Assembly: GCA_029027265.1 (NCBI GenBank)
Contig: CP093061.1
Location: 682,001 to 746,000 of the forward strand
Length of the DNA: 64,000 nt
Source of the DNA: Sulfurospirillum_A sp029027265
GTDB lineage: Bacteria > Campylobacterota > Campylobacteria > Campylobacterales > Sulfurospirillaceae
Reading direction: 5' to 3'
Positions within the stretch are counted from its first letter, which is position 1; each line of letters opens with the position of its first letter. Under the pieces are notes generated by a model. The model was not told the DNA's origin. It saw nothing but the letters and a program-made list of their open reading frames with translations, and did no database searches. The position numbers were made by a program, and so were the translations under genes. Below, one piece after another: positions 1 through 7,274 of the stretch.

Positions 1-416
1 AGCTTTCTCAAAAGATAGAGATAAACAGAAATACACTATATAACTACCTAAGTTACTTAGAAGCAGGAAGTTTAACTAAGATGATAAAACAAGTATCTAA
101 AGGCAATACTATATTTACAAAACCTGAAAAGCTCTACTTAAACAATACAAACATAAGCAATGCCTACTGTAACAATAGCAACAAAGGCACCATAAGAGAA
201 CAGTTTTTTGTAAATCAACTTTCACAAAAGCATACTATAAACTACTCAAAAGTGGGTGATTTTTTAATAGATGAAAAATATGTTTTTGAAGTAGGTGGGA
301 AAAATAAAAATTTTAAACAAATAAAAGACATACAGTATAGTTTTATAGCTTCAGATGATATAGAGAGTGGATTTGGTAAAAAAATTCCCTTGTGGTTGTT
401 TGGTTTTTTGTATTAA
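1..416 (+). CDS. ATP-binding protein with DUF4143-type C-terminus (3' part only)
   Basis: The reading frame is open to the left edge, so this is the C-terminal part of a longer gene; the first in-frame ATG at 81 is internal. Residues encoded from position 3 read like the winged-helix part of these proteins ('INRNTLYNYLSYLEAG'). The end has the family's usual nuclease-like segment ('VGDFLIDEKYVFEVGGKN') and its typical last residues 'PLWLFGFLY'. The family combines an N-terminal AAA ATPase, which lies outside this window, with a C-terminal DUF4143 domain; its cellular role is poorly defined. It converges on the next gene, and the stop codons overlap by 4 bases. The family call is by recognition of the C-terminus. 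Confidence 0.75.
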   Translation, partial: LSQKIEINRNTLYNYLSYLEAGSLTKMIKQVSKGNTIFTKPEKLYLNNTNISNAYCNNSNKGTIREQFFVNQLSQKHTINYSKVGDFLIDEKYVFEVGGKNKNFKQIKDIQYSFIASDDIESGFGKKIPLWLFGFLY

Positions 417-874
417 CGTGTTTTAAAAGTAAAAAGACCACCACTGTTTCCATGAACTACTTCCGCATTCCATATCATACCTCCAACGGTACAAGTGGGT
501 AAAATTCCTGTGGCTTCGTAAGTTTTAGGAGCTACTTTTTTTAGAGTAAATGTGTGATAGCCCATATTCATATTGGTTGCATATATATGTAGGTCAAGCT
601 CATTCGCATCTATATTACTTTTTACTGTGAATGTAAGTTTTTCCATAAGAGGGATAGATTTTGGTTCAATATCAAACTCAAAAGTTCCAAGTTTTGGAAT
701 GTCTGCCTTACAAGAACTTAGATGCAAATCACATGTTGGTGACTGTTGGTAAAACACTGTTTCACCCATGAAAAGTTTGTAGACATCGGCACTATCAACG
801 AAAAAATAAGTTCCAATTCCAGCAACTGCTATAACTTCTAAAATCAATAATTTAAAAAACTTTTTATTTTTCAT
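413..874 (-). CDS. membrane-anchored periplasmic protein, FixH/YtkA-like (putative)
   Basis: A single hydrophobic segment (about residues 8-25 from the chosen start) anchors a periplasmic domain of about 125 residues. I chose the start MKNKKFF at 874 because its ATG overlaps the stop of the upstream gene as ATGA; the longer frame to 943 runs into that gene. The C-terminal half ('NMNMGYHTFTLKK' then 'TCTVGGMIWNAEVV') resembles the beta-sandwich of FixH/YtkA-like domains, but no metal site is clear. Two cysteines ('CDLHLSSC') could form a disulphide. It is the last gene of the minus-strand ABC cluster. Function unknown; the fold call is an inference. Confidence 0.55.
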   Translation of the reverse strand: MKNKKFFKLLILEVIAVAGIGTYFFVDSADVYKLFMGETVFYQQSPTCDLHLSSCKADIPKLGTFEFDIEPKSIPLMEKLTFTVKSNIDANELDLHIYATNMNMGYHTFTLKKVAPKTYEATGILPTCTVGGMIWNAEVVHGNSGGLFTFKTR

Positions 875-1833
875 AACCAAACTCCATTTTTGATGTAAAA
901 TATAATAGGATATGCAGTAACTATTGCTACATAAATTGAGCAAAAAAGCAAAGAGGTTTTATAGAAATTCTTTTCATAATCTCCTTTTAGCATATTTAAA
1001 ATTGAACCACTTATTCCACTAAATGTTCCAATAAAAAGAGTGACATAAAGAAGATAACCAACATAATAGTACTCCCGTTGCAAAAAACAATAAGGGCAAT
1101 GATGAGTTGGTAACTCATAGATGTATGTTCCAAAAAATAGTATTAAAGAGAGTAGAGAAACTATAAAAAATAATATATTTATAATTAAAAATGCAATCTT
1201 GTTTTTGATAAAAAAGGCGAAAACAAGAAGTGCAAAAGTAATATAAAAAAGTGCAACTATAACAGGGTTAGAAATGTTAAATATAAAAGAGAAAGATGAT
1301 GATGAAGAAACAGAGAAAAGAGTACCACAACAACTTACTATTTTTTCAACATCAAGTGAGCTGAAAAATGACATTTCATAAAGTATTTCAATAACCAATA
1401 ACACAAAAGCTACTATAAATATTGAAAACTTTAGCTTGGTAAAGGAGAGTTTTTCATCTTTCATATCAGCTACATGTAAAGCAATCCAGAAGCCAAATAT
1501 GAAAAGATTGAGTATTTTAAATACAAATAGCCACAGTCCAAAACTAATGGAGTTCACAACTCCAGCAGCACACATAGCACCAGTTATAACACCTGAAATT
1601 TTATCGGCTGTAAAAACAAAAAAGATAAACAGAGGGAGTTTTAGAACAAAAATATATTTTATGATAGTTGCTACAAGTATAGCTCTTTTTTCAAGGGAAT
1701 ATTGTAGTTCACTTGTTGAAGAGATGTCCCATTTTTTTACTATTTCAATACTTATAATAAAAGCAAAAAAAGCAAATACCAAAAAGATAATATCTAATAT
1801 ATAAATCGCAATTATTTCAGGTGTTAAGAACAT
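871..1833 (-). CDS. polytopic membrane protein with periplasmic CxxC motif
   Basis: About 320 residues with eight or so hydrophobic segments. Near residue 250 it has 'PTHHCPYCFLQREY', a CxxC next to two histidines at a membrane boundary. This recalls DsbB/VKOR-type or metal-handling membrane proteins, but I cannot assign a family. The ATG overlaps the end of the ABC ATPase gene by 10 bases, and its stop overlaps the next start by 4, so the genes are translationally coupled. With the ABC ATPase and permease it probably forms an envelope system for thiol or metal handling; that role is inference. One TACATGTA palindrome lies in the gene at 1471. Confidence 0.6.
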   Translation of the reverse strand: MFLTPEIIAIYILDIIFLVFAFFAFIISIEIVKKWDISSTSELQYSLEKRAILVATIIKYIFVLKLPLFIFFVFTADKISGVITGAMCAAGVVNSISFGLWLFVFKILNLFIFGFWIALHVADMKDEKLSFTKLKFSIFIVAFVLLVIEILYEMSFFSSLDVEKIVSCCGTLFSVSSSSSFSFIFNISNPVIVALFYITFALLVFAFFIKNKIAFLIINILFFIVSLLSLILFFGTYIYELPTHHCPYCFLQREYYYVGYLLYVTLFIGTFSGISGSILNMLKGDYEKNFYKTSLLFCSIYVAIVTAYPIIFYIKNGVWL

Positions 1834-2492
1834 TTACCGTCTTTCATTTCTACTACTTTGTCACAAAAGTCTAGTTTAAAAAACAGTGGATCATGAGTTG
1901 CAATTAAGATAGTTCTGTTTTGGCTCTTTAGCTCTTTCATAATCTCTATAAAATCAAGAGATAATTTAGAGTCTAAGTTTGCCGTTGGTTCATCTGCTAT
2001 GATGATTTTAGGGTTATTTATAAGGGCTCTTGCAATGGCAACTCGTTGTTGTTCTCCACCTGAGAGGTTTTTGACTAAAGACTCTTTTTTGTTTTGCATA
2101 TTGAACATCTCTAAAAGAGGATTAACTCTTTCATTTAGTTCTTTTTCATCAGGATTTGATGGTATAGTTGGAATGATGATATTTTCATAAGCACTTAGAG
2201 TTGAGATGAGATTGTACTTTTGGAAGATAAAACCTATATTTTGCCTTCTGAACATTGCAGTAAAGTTATCTGGCATTTTTGATATTCTTTTTTCATCGAC
2301 AATTATTTCGCCAATAGTTGGTTTACTTAGAGCCGCTATGAGTGAAAGTAGGGTACTTTTTCCACTTCCACTAGCACCTTTTAAAACCACTAATTCTCCA
2401 CTATTTATTGACAAGTTTATATTTTTTAAGGCAGTTTGTTCGTTTCTCTTGTTTTGGTTAAAAACTTTTGTTATATTTTTACACTCAATCAT
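1824..2492 (-). CDS. ABC transporter ATP-binding protein, LolD/MacB type
   Basis: A 222-residue nucleotide-binding subunit with Walker A 'GASGSGKST' (about residue 40), signature 'LSGGEQQRVAIARAL' (about 143), Walker B 'IIIADEPT' and the H-loop 'ATHDP'. The length and the inserted 'FQKYNLISTLSAYENI' Q-loop region are typical of the LolD/MacB/FtsE class, which works with FtsX-like permeases in mechanotransmission or lipoprotein transport rather than classical import. The permease gene directly upstream overlaps by 4 bases (2489-2492). Substrate unknown. Confidence 0.92.
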   Translation of the reverse strand: MIECKNITKVFNQNKRNEQTALKNINLSINSGELVVLKGASGSGKSTLLSLIAALSKPTIGEIIVDEKRISKMPDNFTAMFRRQNIGFIFQKYNLISTLSAYENIIIPTIPSNPDEKELNERVNPLLEMFNMQNKKESLVKNLSGGEQQRVAIARALINNPKIIIADEPTANLDSKLSLDFIEIMKELKSQNRTILIATHDPLFFKLDFCDKVVEMKDGKCS

Positions 2493-3669
2493 CTCATTAC
2501 CTCGTCTGCGTTCATACTAGCTACTCTCCATGATGGAATAATTATAGCCGCAATGTAGAGTGGGATTGTCAAGAAAAACAGCAAAAATAGAGTTTGAAAA
2601 TCTAATATAAAAGGCAAATCAAAAGCTGGTTTTAGTCTGGAATATCCTATGAATATATCTCTTAAAATCGGAGCTTGTAGTGAATATACAAAAAATAGTG
2701 CCAAGATAACTCCAAGTAAAAATGAAATGAACGAAACCACAAATGCTTCATAAAACTTCGCTTTTAATACATCGTCTATTTTCCAACCTAAAGCTTTTAA
2801 TATGCCTATTTCTCTTTTCTCTTCACTACTAAGTCCACTCGCTTTATCGTAAACAATCATAAAAAATGTAAAAGCACTTACAATAAAAAGTGCCAAGAAC
2901 ATACCGCTTTTGTAATCAAATATATTTTGGTAACTTACTCTTAAATCACTGTTGGTAATGGCTCTAGTATCAGGGAAAAGATTTTTGATTTTTTTTGCAA
3001 TAGTAGGTATCTCTTCAGGATTGGCAATTTCAAGAACTATGTCAGTAACTTGGTTTTATCCATTCCAAAAATCTCTAAAACTAAATCTTTTGACATAAGA
3101 ATAATATCGTTTGATTCAAGTGCAGTTGAACTTTTAAAGGTTGAAGCAATTTTTATTTTTTTGAGTTCTCCATCTGGTTTTATGAAGTTAAAATATTCTT
3201 TATAGTAGTTTTCGCTCAAGGTCTTTTTAACACCAATTCCAACTATCATAGAGTCTTCTAACTTATCAAAATCTACATCTTCAACAACATTCTTAAAACT
3301 TTTTTTATACTGTTTATCAAATGAGTCAATCCCTACAATAGAGAAGTTAACACCAGCTTTTTCAAAGTAGTAGTAGCCCCAAACCCTTGGAATAGCACTC
3401 TGTACACCATTTAGTTTTAGCAGTGTATCTACTTTTGAAATCTCTATATTTGCATGTCTTCCAGCTTGAAGTTTTTGGACTGTAATTTGTGGAAGAGATT
3501 TAAGAGTTATAAAAAGCTCCTCTTTAATAGAGTTAGATATAAATAAAATAGAACTTAGTAAAAAAATAAGAGCAGTAAATATAAAAACAGTAAAAAAACT
3601 TTTTGCTCCTCGCCTAAAAAGTGAGCTAATAGCAAAGCCAATCAAAAAATGGTTAATCTTCAAGTTCAA
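2489..3669 (-). pseudogene. FtsX-like ABC permease, split by a single-base frameshift
   Basis: The N-terminal part (3669-3037) has a first membrane segment and a MacB-like periplasmic domain; it stops after 'MDKTKLLT'. The C-terminal part (to 2489) carries the FtsX domain with three membrane segments, including 'EKREIGILKALGW'. Between them the other frame reads on without a break ('QVTDIVLEIANPEEIPTI'), so one A is missing from an A-run at about 3054-3057 (TTTT on the plus strand). Restored, the protein is about 393 residues, normal for the family. The start is TTG at 3669, inside the end of the upstream gene. It partners the ATPase at 1824-2492. Either a real mutation or an assembly indel. 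Confidence 0.85.
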
Positions 3670-3964
3670 TCCTTGATGGGTTGTTTTTATAGTTATGTGA
3701 ATAGTTATAGGTAAAAGTAGAAGGAAAATATTCTAGTAATTCAGGGCCATTGCTAAAGAGTGAAAAAGTATCACTGTAGCTCCTATGTCTTATAAAATTT
3801 GCTCCATTTGATATGCTAAGATCAGGGAGTCCAATAAGTGAAACAAAGCTATTTTTTTCTTTTACATGTAGAGCGGAAGAGTTGTACATGTAGATAAGCT
3901 CAATGCTTAAAACACTAATTAGTATAAAGAATAGTGATAAAAAATACATACTCAATTTATTCAT
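3653..3964 (-). CDS. small signal-anchored periplasmic protein, unknown function
   Basis: A 103-residue protein with one N-terminal hydrophobic segment (about residues 5-28) and a short polar periplasmic tail. No known family was recognised. It is the first gene of the ABC permease/ATPase/CxxC cluster, and its end overlaps the permease start by 17 bases, which implies co-translation. Two TACATGTA palindromes lie 15 bases apart (3863 and 3885) and encode part of 'SALHVKEK' and 'IYMYNSS'. It may be a subunit of the ABC system. Confidence 0.55.
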   Translation of the reverse strand: MNKLSMYFLSLFFILISVLSIELIYMYNSSALHVKEKNSFVSLIGLPDLSISNGANFIRHRSYSDTFSLFSNGPELLEYFPSTFTYNYSHNYKNNPSRIELED

Positions 3965-3969
3965 AAGAT

Positions 3970-3975
3970 ATTATA
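3970..3975 (-). promoter_or_regulatory. possible -10 box (TATAAT) just before the 3964 start
   Basis: On the minus strand a perfect TATAAT sits only 5 bases before the ATG at 3964, and no Shine-Dalgarno sequence is visible. If used, the transcript would begin at or very near the ATG (leaderless). The upstream dehydrogenase on the same strand ends 24 bases away, so read-through is an alternative. Confidence 0.3.
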
Positions 3976-3987
3976 CTAATATATGAC

Positions 3988-4647
3988 TTAATGTTTTTTT
4001 ACTATCCAAAATTTTTGAGAACGAACGGTTATGTCGGTAACAACTAAAGGTGATTTTATTACATGTAAGAGTGTTTTAGCCACATCTTGGGGTAATAAAC
4101 AGCAGTTTTCATTGTTTGATGGTTCAAAATTTAGTTCATTAAAAAAAGCTGTTTTTGTCATATCTGGATTAATGTTTGTCACTCTTACTTCTGCTTTTCT
4201 TAACTCTTCAAAAAGAGCCAAACTAAAATCTCTCAAACCACTTTTTGTAGCAGTATAAAGTGCTGAAAACTTTGAGTGACGAGTTGCCTCAATGGAAGCA
4301 ACATTAATGATGTGCCCTTTTGTTTTTTTAAGGCTTCTAAGACAGAGGTTTGTTAGAATTATAGGAGCTTTAAGGTTAACATCTATAAGAGTCTCTATTT
4401 GTTCTAGTTTTAACTCTTCATGTGGAGTAAAAACTCCAACTCCAGCACAGTTTATAAGCAAGTCTACTTCAGTTGTTTTCAGAAACTCTTTTATTTTTAC
4501 ATGTAAAGTTTTACTATCTCTTAAATCACAAATTATTTCACCGTTTGTTCTACTGATGCCATATACAATATAATCATTTTTCCTAAGTTCTTCACAAATT
4601 GCTTTTCCTATGCCACTGCTAGAACCTGTTACTAATGCTATTTTCAT
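3988..4647 (-). CDS. short-chain dehydrogenase/reductase (SDR)
   Basis: Starting at MKIALVTG (4647; the longer frame to 4677 adds an unlikely leader), the protein has about 219 residues, typical of classical SDRs. It has the NAD(P)-binding 'TGSSSGIG' at the N-terminus, 'NCAG' (family NNAG) at about residue 78, catalytic Ser in 'NVASIEATRHS' and the 'YTATK' active-site YxxxK. Substrate cannot be told from sequence. It sits between the radical SAM gene and the ABC cluster, all on the minus strand. Two TACATGTA palindromes (4060, 4498) give 'LLHVIK' and 'TLHVKIK'. Confidence 0.9.
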   Translation of the reverse strand: MKIALVTGSSSGIGKAICEELRKNDYIVYGISRTNGEIICDLRDSKTLHVKIKEFLKTTEVDLLINCAGVGVFTPHEELKLEQIETLIDVNLKAPIILTNLCLRSLKKTKGHIINVASIEATRHSKFSALYTATKSGLRDFSLALFEELRKAEVRVTNINPDMTKTAFFNELNFEPSNNENCCLLPQDVAKTLLHVIKSPLVVTDITVRSQKFWIVKKH

Positions 4648-4690
4648 ATTTTCCCTTATAAAGAGGTATTCTAGCATATAAATTGAGTTA

Positions 4691-5920
4691 TTAGATTTTT
4701 TTTAGATAAGAGTTTATCATATCTTTTTCCATCTCATCATTGTGAGCATACTCATAACCAAAAACTTTTTTCCATAAAGACTCATCTTCCATACACATAT
4801 AAAAATAAACTTTCTTATGCCAAGGTTTGAAAGCTTCATAAACACCCTTGAACATTTCTTCTTTTACATGAAGTGGGTAAGACTGTTTTCCACTAGCATT
4901 TTCCATAGGCATTTGTAAAATTTTACTCTTAAAATCACGACTTCTAAGTTTTTTGATTACTGGTTTAATAAAGGTTAGAGTACCTAATGAAACAAGTGCA
5001 ACTTCTGTTGGCTTAAAGTTTTCTAAAAGTATATTGACTGTCTGATTATACTCACTAAGATAGTTTTCATAAACAACAATCGGATGAAAGTGAAAACCAA
5101 CTAAAATACCTTTGTCAGCTAGTTTTCTCGCACTTTGTACTCTTTGATCAAGTGAAGCACTCAAGTTTTCTTCATTTTTTATAATAGTAGGAGTATTAAT
5201 ACTCCAAGTACAAAGTATATTTTTGGGAACATCGTTTTCAAGCAGGTATGCTATGTTGTCAGATTTTGTTTTAAGCTCTAAAATAACATTTTGATTTTTT
5301 CTAGCAAACTCAAAAAGTGCTTCTAAAATCCCGTGTTTATTTCCCCACATTAAAGAGTCTGAACTCTGCCCTGTTCCAATATGGTATGTTTTATTCGCAT
5401 CAAGTTTTAGGGTTTTTAGTTTAGAAGCAAAATTTTTATCAAAGCCTATTTTATTTTCATTATAAAAAGATTGAATAGAACAGTAAGAACAATCAAACCC
5501 ACAACTCTCAACTGCATCAAGTGTAAGAAGGTTACAACAACGTGTTTTTGGACTCGCTACAGGACAAGATCCAAGAGAAAGCTCCTCTTTTTCATATTCA
5601 AAAAATTTAAATTTATCTCGTTTGTTTGAGCTTACATCAAACTTTTTGTAACTCTTTGGTTTTTGCTTTAATTCATCATAAAAACTCTTTACATGTAGAA
5701 GTGTTTTTTTCTTATTTTCCTTGTCTTGCCACTTTACATGTAGAGGCTCTTCTTCCCACATATCTAAATCAATTGCCATATCTACAAGCTGTTTTATGTC
5801 AGAAAAGGTTAGTCTGTACATGTAAGCTTTCTTTTCTAAAAAATCTTGCGTTTTTTTGTCTAGTTTTGCAAAGCTACAACTTTCGATATGCTTTTTAAAT
5901 TTTGTTCTATAATCTTCCAT
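4691..5920 (-). CDS. spore photoproduct lyase-like radical SAM protein
   Basis: A 409-residue protein with the radical SAM cluster motif CxxxCxxC in 'CGFDCSYCSIQSFY' (about residue 138) and the long flanking regions seen in SplB-like proteins ('GTGQSSDSLMWGNKHG'). Classical SplB repairs the spore photoproduct thymine dimer; homologues in non-sporulating bacteria have no settled role. The start at 5920 overlaps the preceding gene by 61 bases but keeps an N-terminus that fits the family; a later start is possible. Three TACATGTA sites (5690, 5735, 5817) encode 'LLHVKS', 'PLHVKW' and 'AYMYR'. Confidence 0.8.
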   Translation of the reverse strand: MEDYRTKFKKHIESCSFAKLDKKTQDFLEKKAYMYRLTFSDIKQLVDMAIDLDMWEEEPLHVKWQDKENKKKTLLHVKSFYDELKQKPKSYKKFDVSSNKRDKFKFFEYEKEELSLGSCPVASPKTRCCNLLTLDAVESCGFDCSYCSIQSFYNENKIGFDKNFASKLKTLKLDANKTYHIGTGQSSDSLMWGNKHGILEALFEFARKNQNVILELKTKSDNIAYLLENDVPKNILCTWSINTPTIIKNEENLSASLDQRVQSARKLADKGILVGFHFHPIVVYENYLSEYNQTVNILLENFKPTEVALVSLGTLTFIKPVIKKLRSRDFKSKILQMPMENASGKQSYPLHVKEEMFKGVYEAFKPWHKKVYFYMCMEDESLWKKVFGYEYAHNDEMEKDMINSYLKKI

Positions 5921-6393
5921 ACAAACTCTTTTTTTGGTATTGAGGTATTTAAGTGGTCAGAAACCACCTTTAAAATATATATATCTTTTATATCTAAAAA
6001 CTCTTTACATGTAGATATGAAACTTTCAGCTTCCATATCTACAAGGGTTGTATTTAAGTTTTCATGGTTGCTAAGTGGTTCATCAACAGTAGTTAGAGTT
6101 GTATACTTTATATTTTCTATTTGATGAGTCGTACAAAAAATTGAACCTATTTTTATAGTTTTATCTTTACAACCTGCTATACCAAGATTGATGGCTTTTC
6201 TAATTTTATACTTTTTAAAAGCTTCTTTTACATGTAAAGTATTTTCTCTTCCAATGCCACAAATATACAAAATAACGTCATCTTTTTCATATATTTTAAA
6301 TGGTTTTGTTTGTACACATTGAAGTTTAAAGTGTTCTATTATAGGTTTTGCTTCATGTTTTAGCGCTACATGTATCAACGTTTTATGTTTCAT
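5860..6393 (-). CDS. nucleoside phosphorylase/hydrolase-like protein
   Basis: A 177-residue protein with the PNP/UDP-family pattern: 'NLGIAGCKD' (phosphate/nucleoside loop), 'VDMEAESF' (the ribose-binding ME region of MTAN-like enzymes) and 'VVSDHLN' with an aspartate where MTA/SAH nucleosidase has its catalytic acid. It is shorter than MtnN (about 230), so substrate is uncertain; a true MtnN is encoded at 26150. It overlaps the radical SAM gene, suggesting a joint role, perhaps in nucleobase salvage or DNA damage. Three TACATGTA palindromes (6006, 6229, 6367) lie within it. Confidence 0.65.
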   Translation of the reverse strand: MKHKTLIHVALKHEAKPIIEHFKLQCVQTKPFKIYEKDDVILYICGIGRENTLHVKEAFKKYKIRKAINLGIAGCKDKTIKIGSIFCTTHQIENIKYTTLTTVDEPLSNHENLNTTLVDMEAESFISTCKEFLDIKDIYILKVVSDHLNTSIPKKEFVWKIIEQNLKSISKVVALQN

Positions 6394-6440
6394 GGGTAGA
6401 TTATAAGTATTAAACTTTAATCTTACCTTAATGAAACTTT

Positions 6441-6449
6441 TGCTAAAAT
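6441..6449 (+). promoter_or_regulatory. extended -10 promoter for rplU-rpmA
   Basis: TGcTAAAAT, an extended -10 element, lies 41 bases before the rplU start, in the divergent gap between rplU and the minus-strand nucleosidase-like gene. A similar TGtTAAAAT precedes the ATP synthase operon. No good -35 box is seen, which is usual for Campylobacterota sigma-70 promoters. Confidence 0.5.
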
Positions 6450-6489
6450 CCTCCTCTTAATTAAAAACTCTTCAGAAAAGGACATACAA

Positions 6490-6798
6490 ATGTATGCAAT
6501 CATTAAAAATGGCGGGAAGCAGTATAAAGTTCAAGAAGGCGATATCTTAGATCTCGACAAGTTTGACGCTCAGCCAAAAGAGAAAATAGAGGTGACTGAA
6601 GTTCTAGCTATAAACAGCGGTGAACTTAAAGTGGGAGCTCCATTCGTGAATGGTGCAAAAGTTGAATTAGAAGTTATAACTGACGGAAAAGATAAGAAAA
6701 TTATTATCTTTAAAAAACGTAGAAGAAAAGATTCTAAGGTTAAACGTGGTTTTAGAAGACAGTATACTAAAGTTAGAGTTTTAAGCATTAAAGCATAG
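6490..6798 (+). CDS. rplU: 50S ribosomal protein L21
   Basis: A 102-residue protein, full length for bL21, beginning 'MYAIIKNGGKQYKVQEGD' and ending in the basic 'KKRRRKDSKVKRGFRRQY' region that binds 23S rRNA. A Shine-Dalgarno AAAAGG lies about 9 bases upstream of the ATG. rpmA follows, as in nearly all bacteria, but separated by a 100-base spacer that holds a two-hairpin leader element. Confidence 0.98.
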   Translation: MYAIIKNGGKQYKVQEGDILDLDKFDAQPKEKIEVTEVLAINSGELKVGAPFVNGAKVELEVITDGKDKKIIIFKKRRRKDSKVKRGFRRQYTKVRVLSIKA

Positions 6799-6810
6799 AA
6801 CCAAAATAGT

Positions 6811-6870
6811 TTTCTCAGCAAGCTGTAGCTTTAGTGAGATGAATTTTCAAGAAACTTTGTTTTTTGGAAA
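6811..6870 (+). repeat. two-hairpin leader element, copy 1 (before rpmA)
   Basis: Hairpin 1: CAGC/GCTG (6816-6825) with loop AA. Conserved core TAGCTTTAGTGAGA at 6826-6839. Hairpin 2: a 12-bp stem (arms 6844-6855 and 6859-6870) with loop TTT. The rpmA Shine-Dalgarno AAAAGGA follows at about 6887. The sequence of both stems differs from the other copies while pairing is kept. Confidence 0.75.
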
Positions 6871-6898
6871 GAAGAATTCGATATAAAAGGATAATCTA

Positions 6899-7153
6899 AT
6901 GGCACATAAAAAAGGTCAAGGTAGTACTCAAAATAATAGAGATTCAGCAGGTCGTAGACTTGGTGTAAAAAAATTCGGTGGCGAATTTGTAGTTGCAGGT
7001 AATATCATAATTAGACAACGTGGAACAAAAGTTCACGCTGGTGACAATGTTGGAATTGGAAATGATCATACAATCTATGCTTTAATAGATGGACATGTTG
7101 AATTCAAACGTAAAGATAAAAAAAGAAACAAAGTTTCTGTTATCCCCGCATAA
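6899..7153 (+). CDS. rpmA: 50S ribosomal protein L27
   Basis: An 84-residue bL27 beginning 'MAHKKGQGSTQNNRDSAG', with the flexible N-terminal arm that reaches the peptidyl transferase centre and the family core 'GNIIIRQRGTKVHAG'. There is no Firmicutes-type cleaved leader. It is preceded by leader element copy 1 and followed by a perfect 9-bp hairpin at 7157, so the rplU-rpmA unit probably ends here. Confidence 0.98.
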   Translation: MAHKKGQGSTQNNRDSAGRRLGVKKFGGEFVVAGNIIIRQRGTKVHAGDNVGIGNDHTIYALIDGHVEFKRKDKKRNKVSVIPA

Positions 7154-7156
7154 TTA

Positions 7157-7179
7157 TTAGGCGGATTTAATCCGCCTAA
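7157..7179 (+). terminator. hairpin after rpmA
   Basis: TTAGGCGGA, loop TTTAA, TCCGCCTAA: a perfect 9-bp stem 3 bases after the rpmA stop. The tail is CTCCCCTT rather than a T-run, so termination strength is uncertain; it may instead stabilise the 3' end. A TACATGTA palindrome follows at 7209 in the same gap. Confidence 0.55.
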
Positions 7180-7274
7180 CTCCCCTTAACGAGATTATTT
7201 CTGATCTCTACATGTAGATATTATAAATAATTTAAAATAAATAAAATTTCCAAAACAAATAACAAAGGTTTCCC

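Noticed and set aside
1436..1804. Plus-strand ORF of 122 codons
   Set aside because: Lies antisense to the membrane protein at 871-1833, with composition of a shadow frame and no ribosome site.
4864..4872. TACATGAA near-match to the palindrome
   Set aside because: Not symmetric; near-matches such as 32382, 47428, 55067 and 57599 were also left out of the count.
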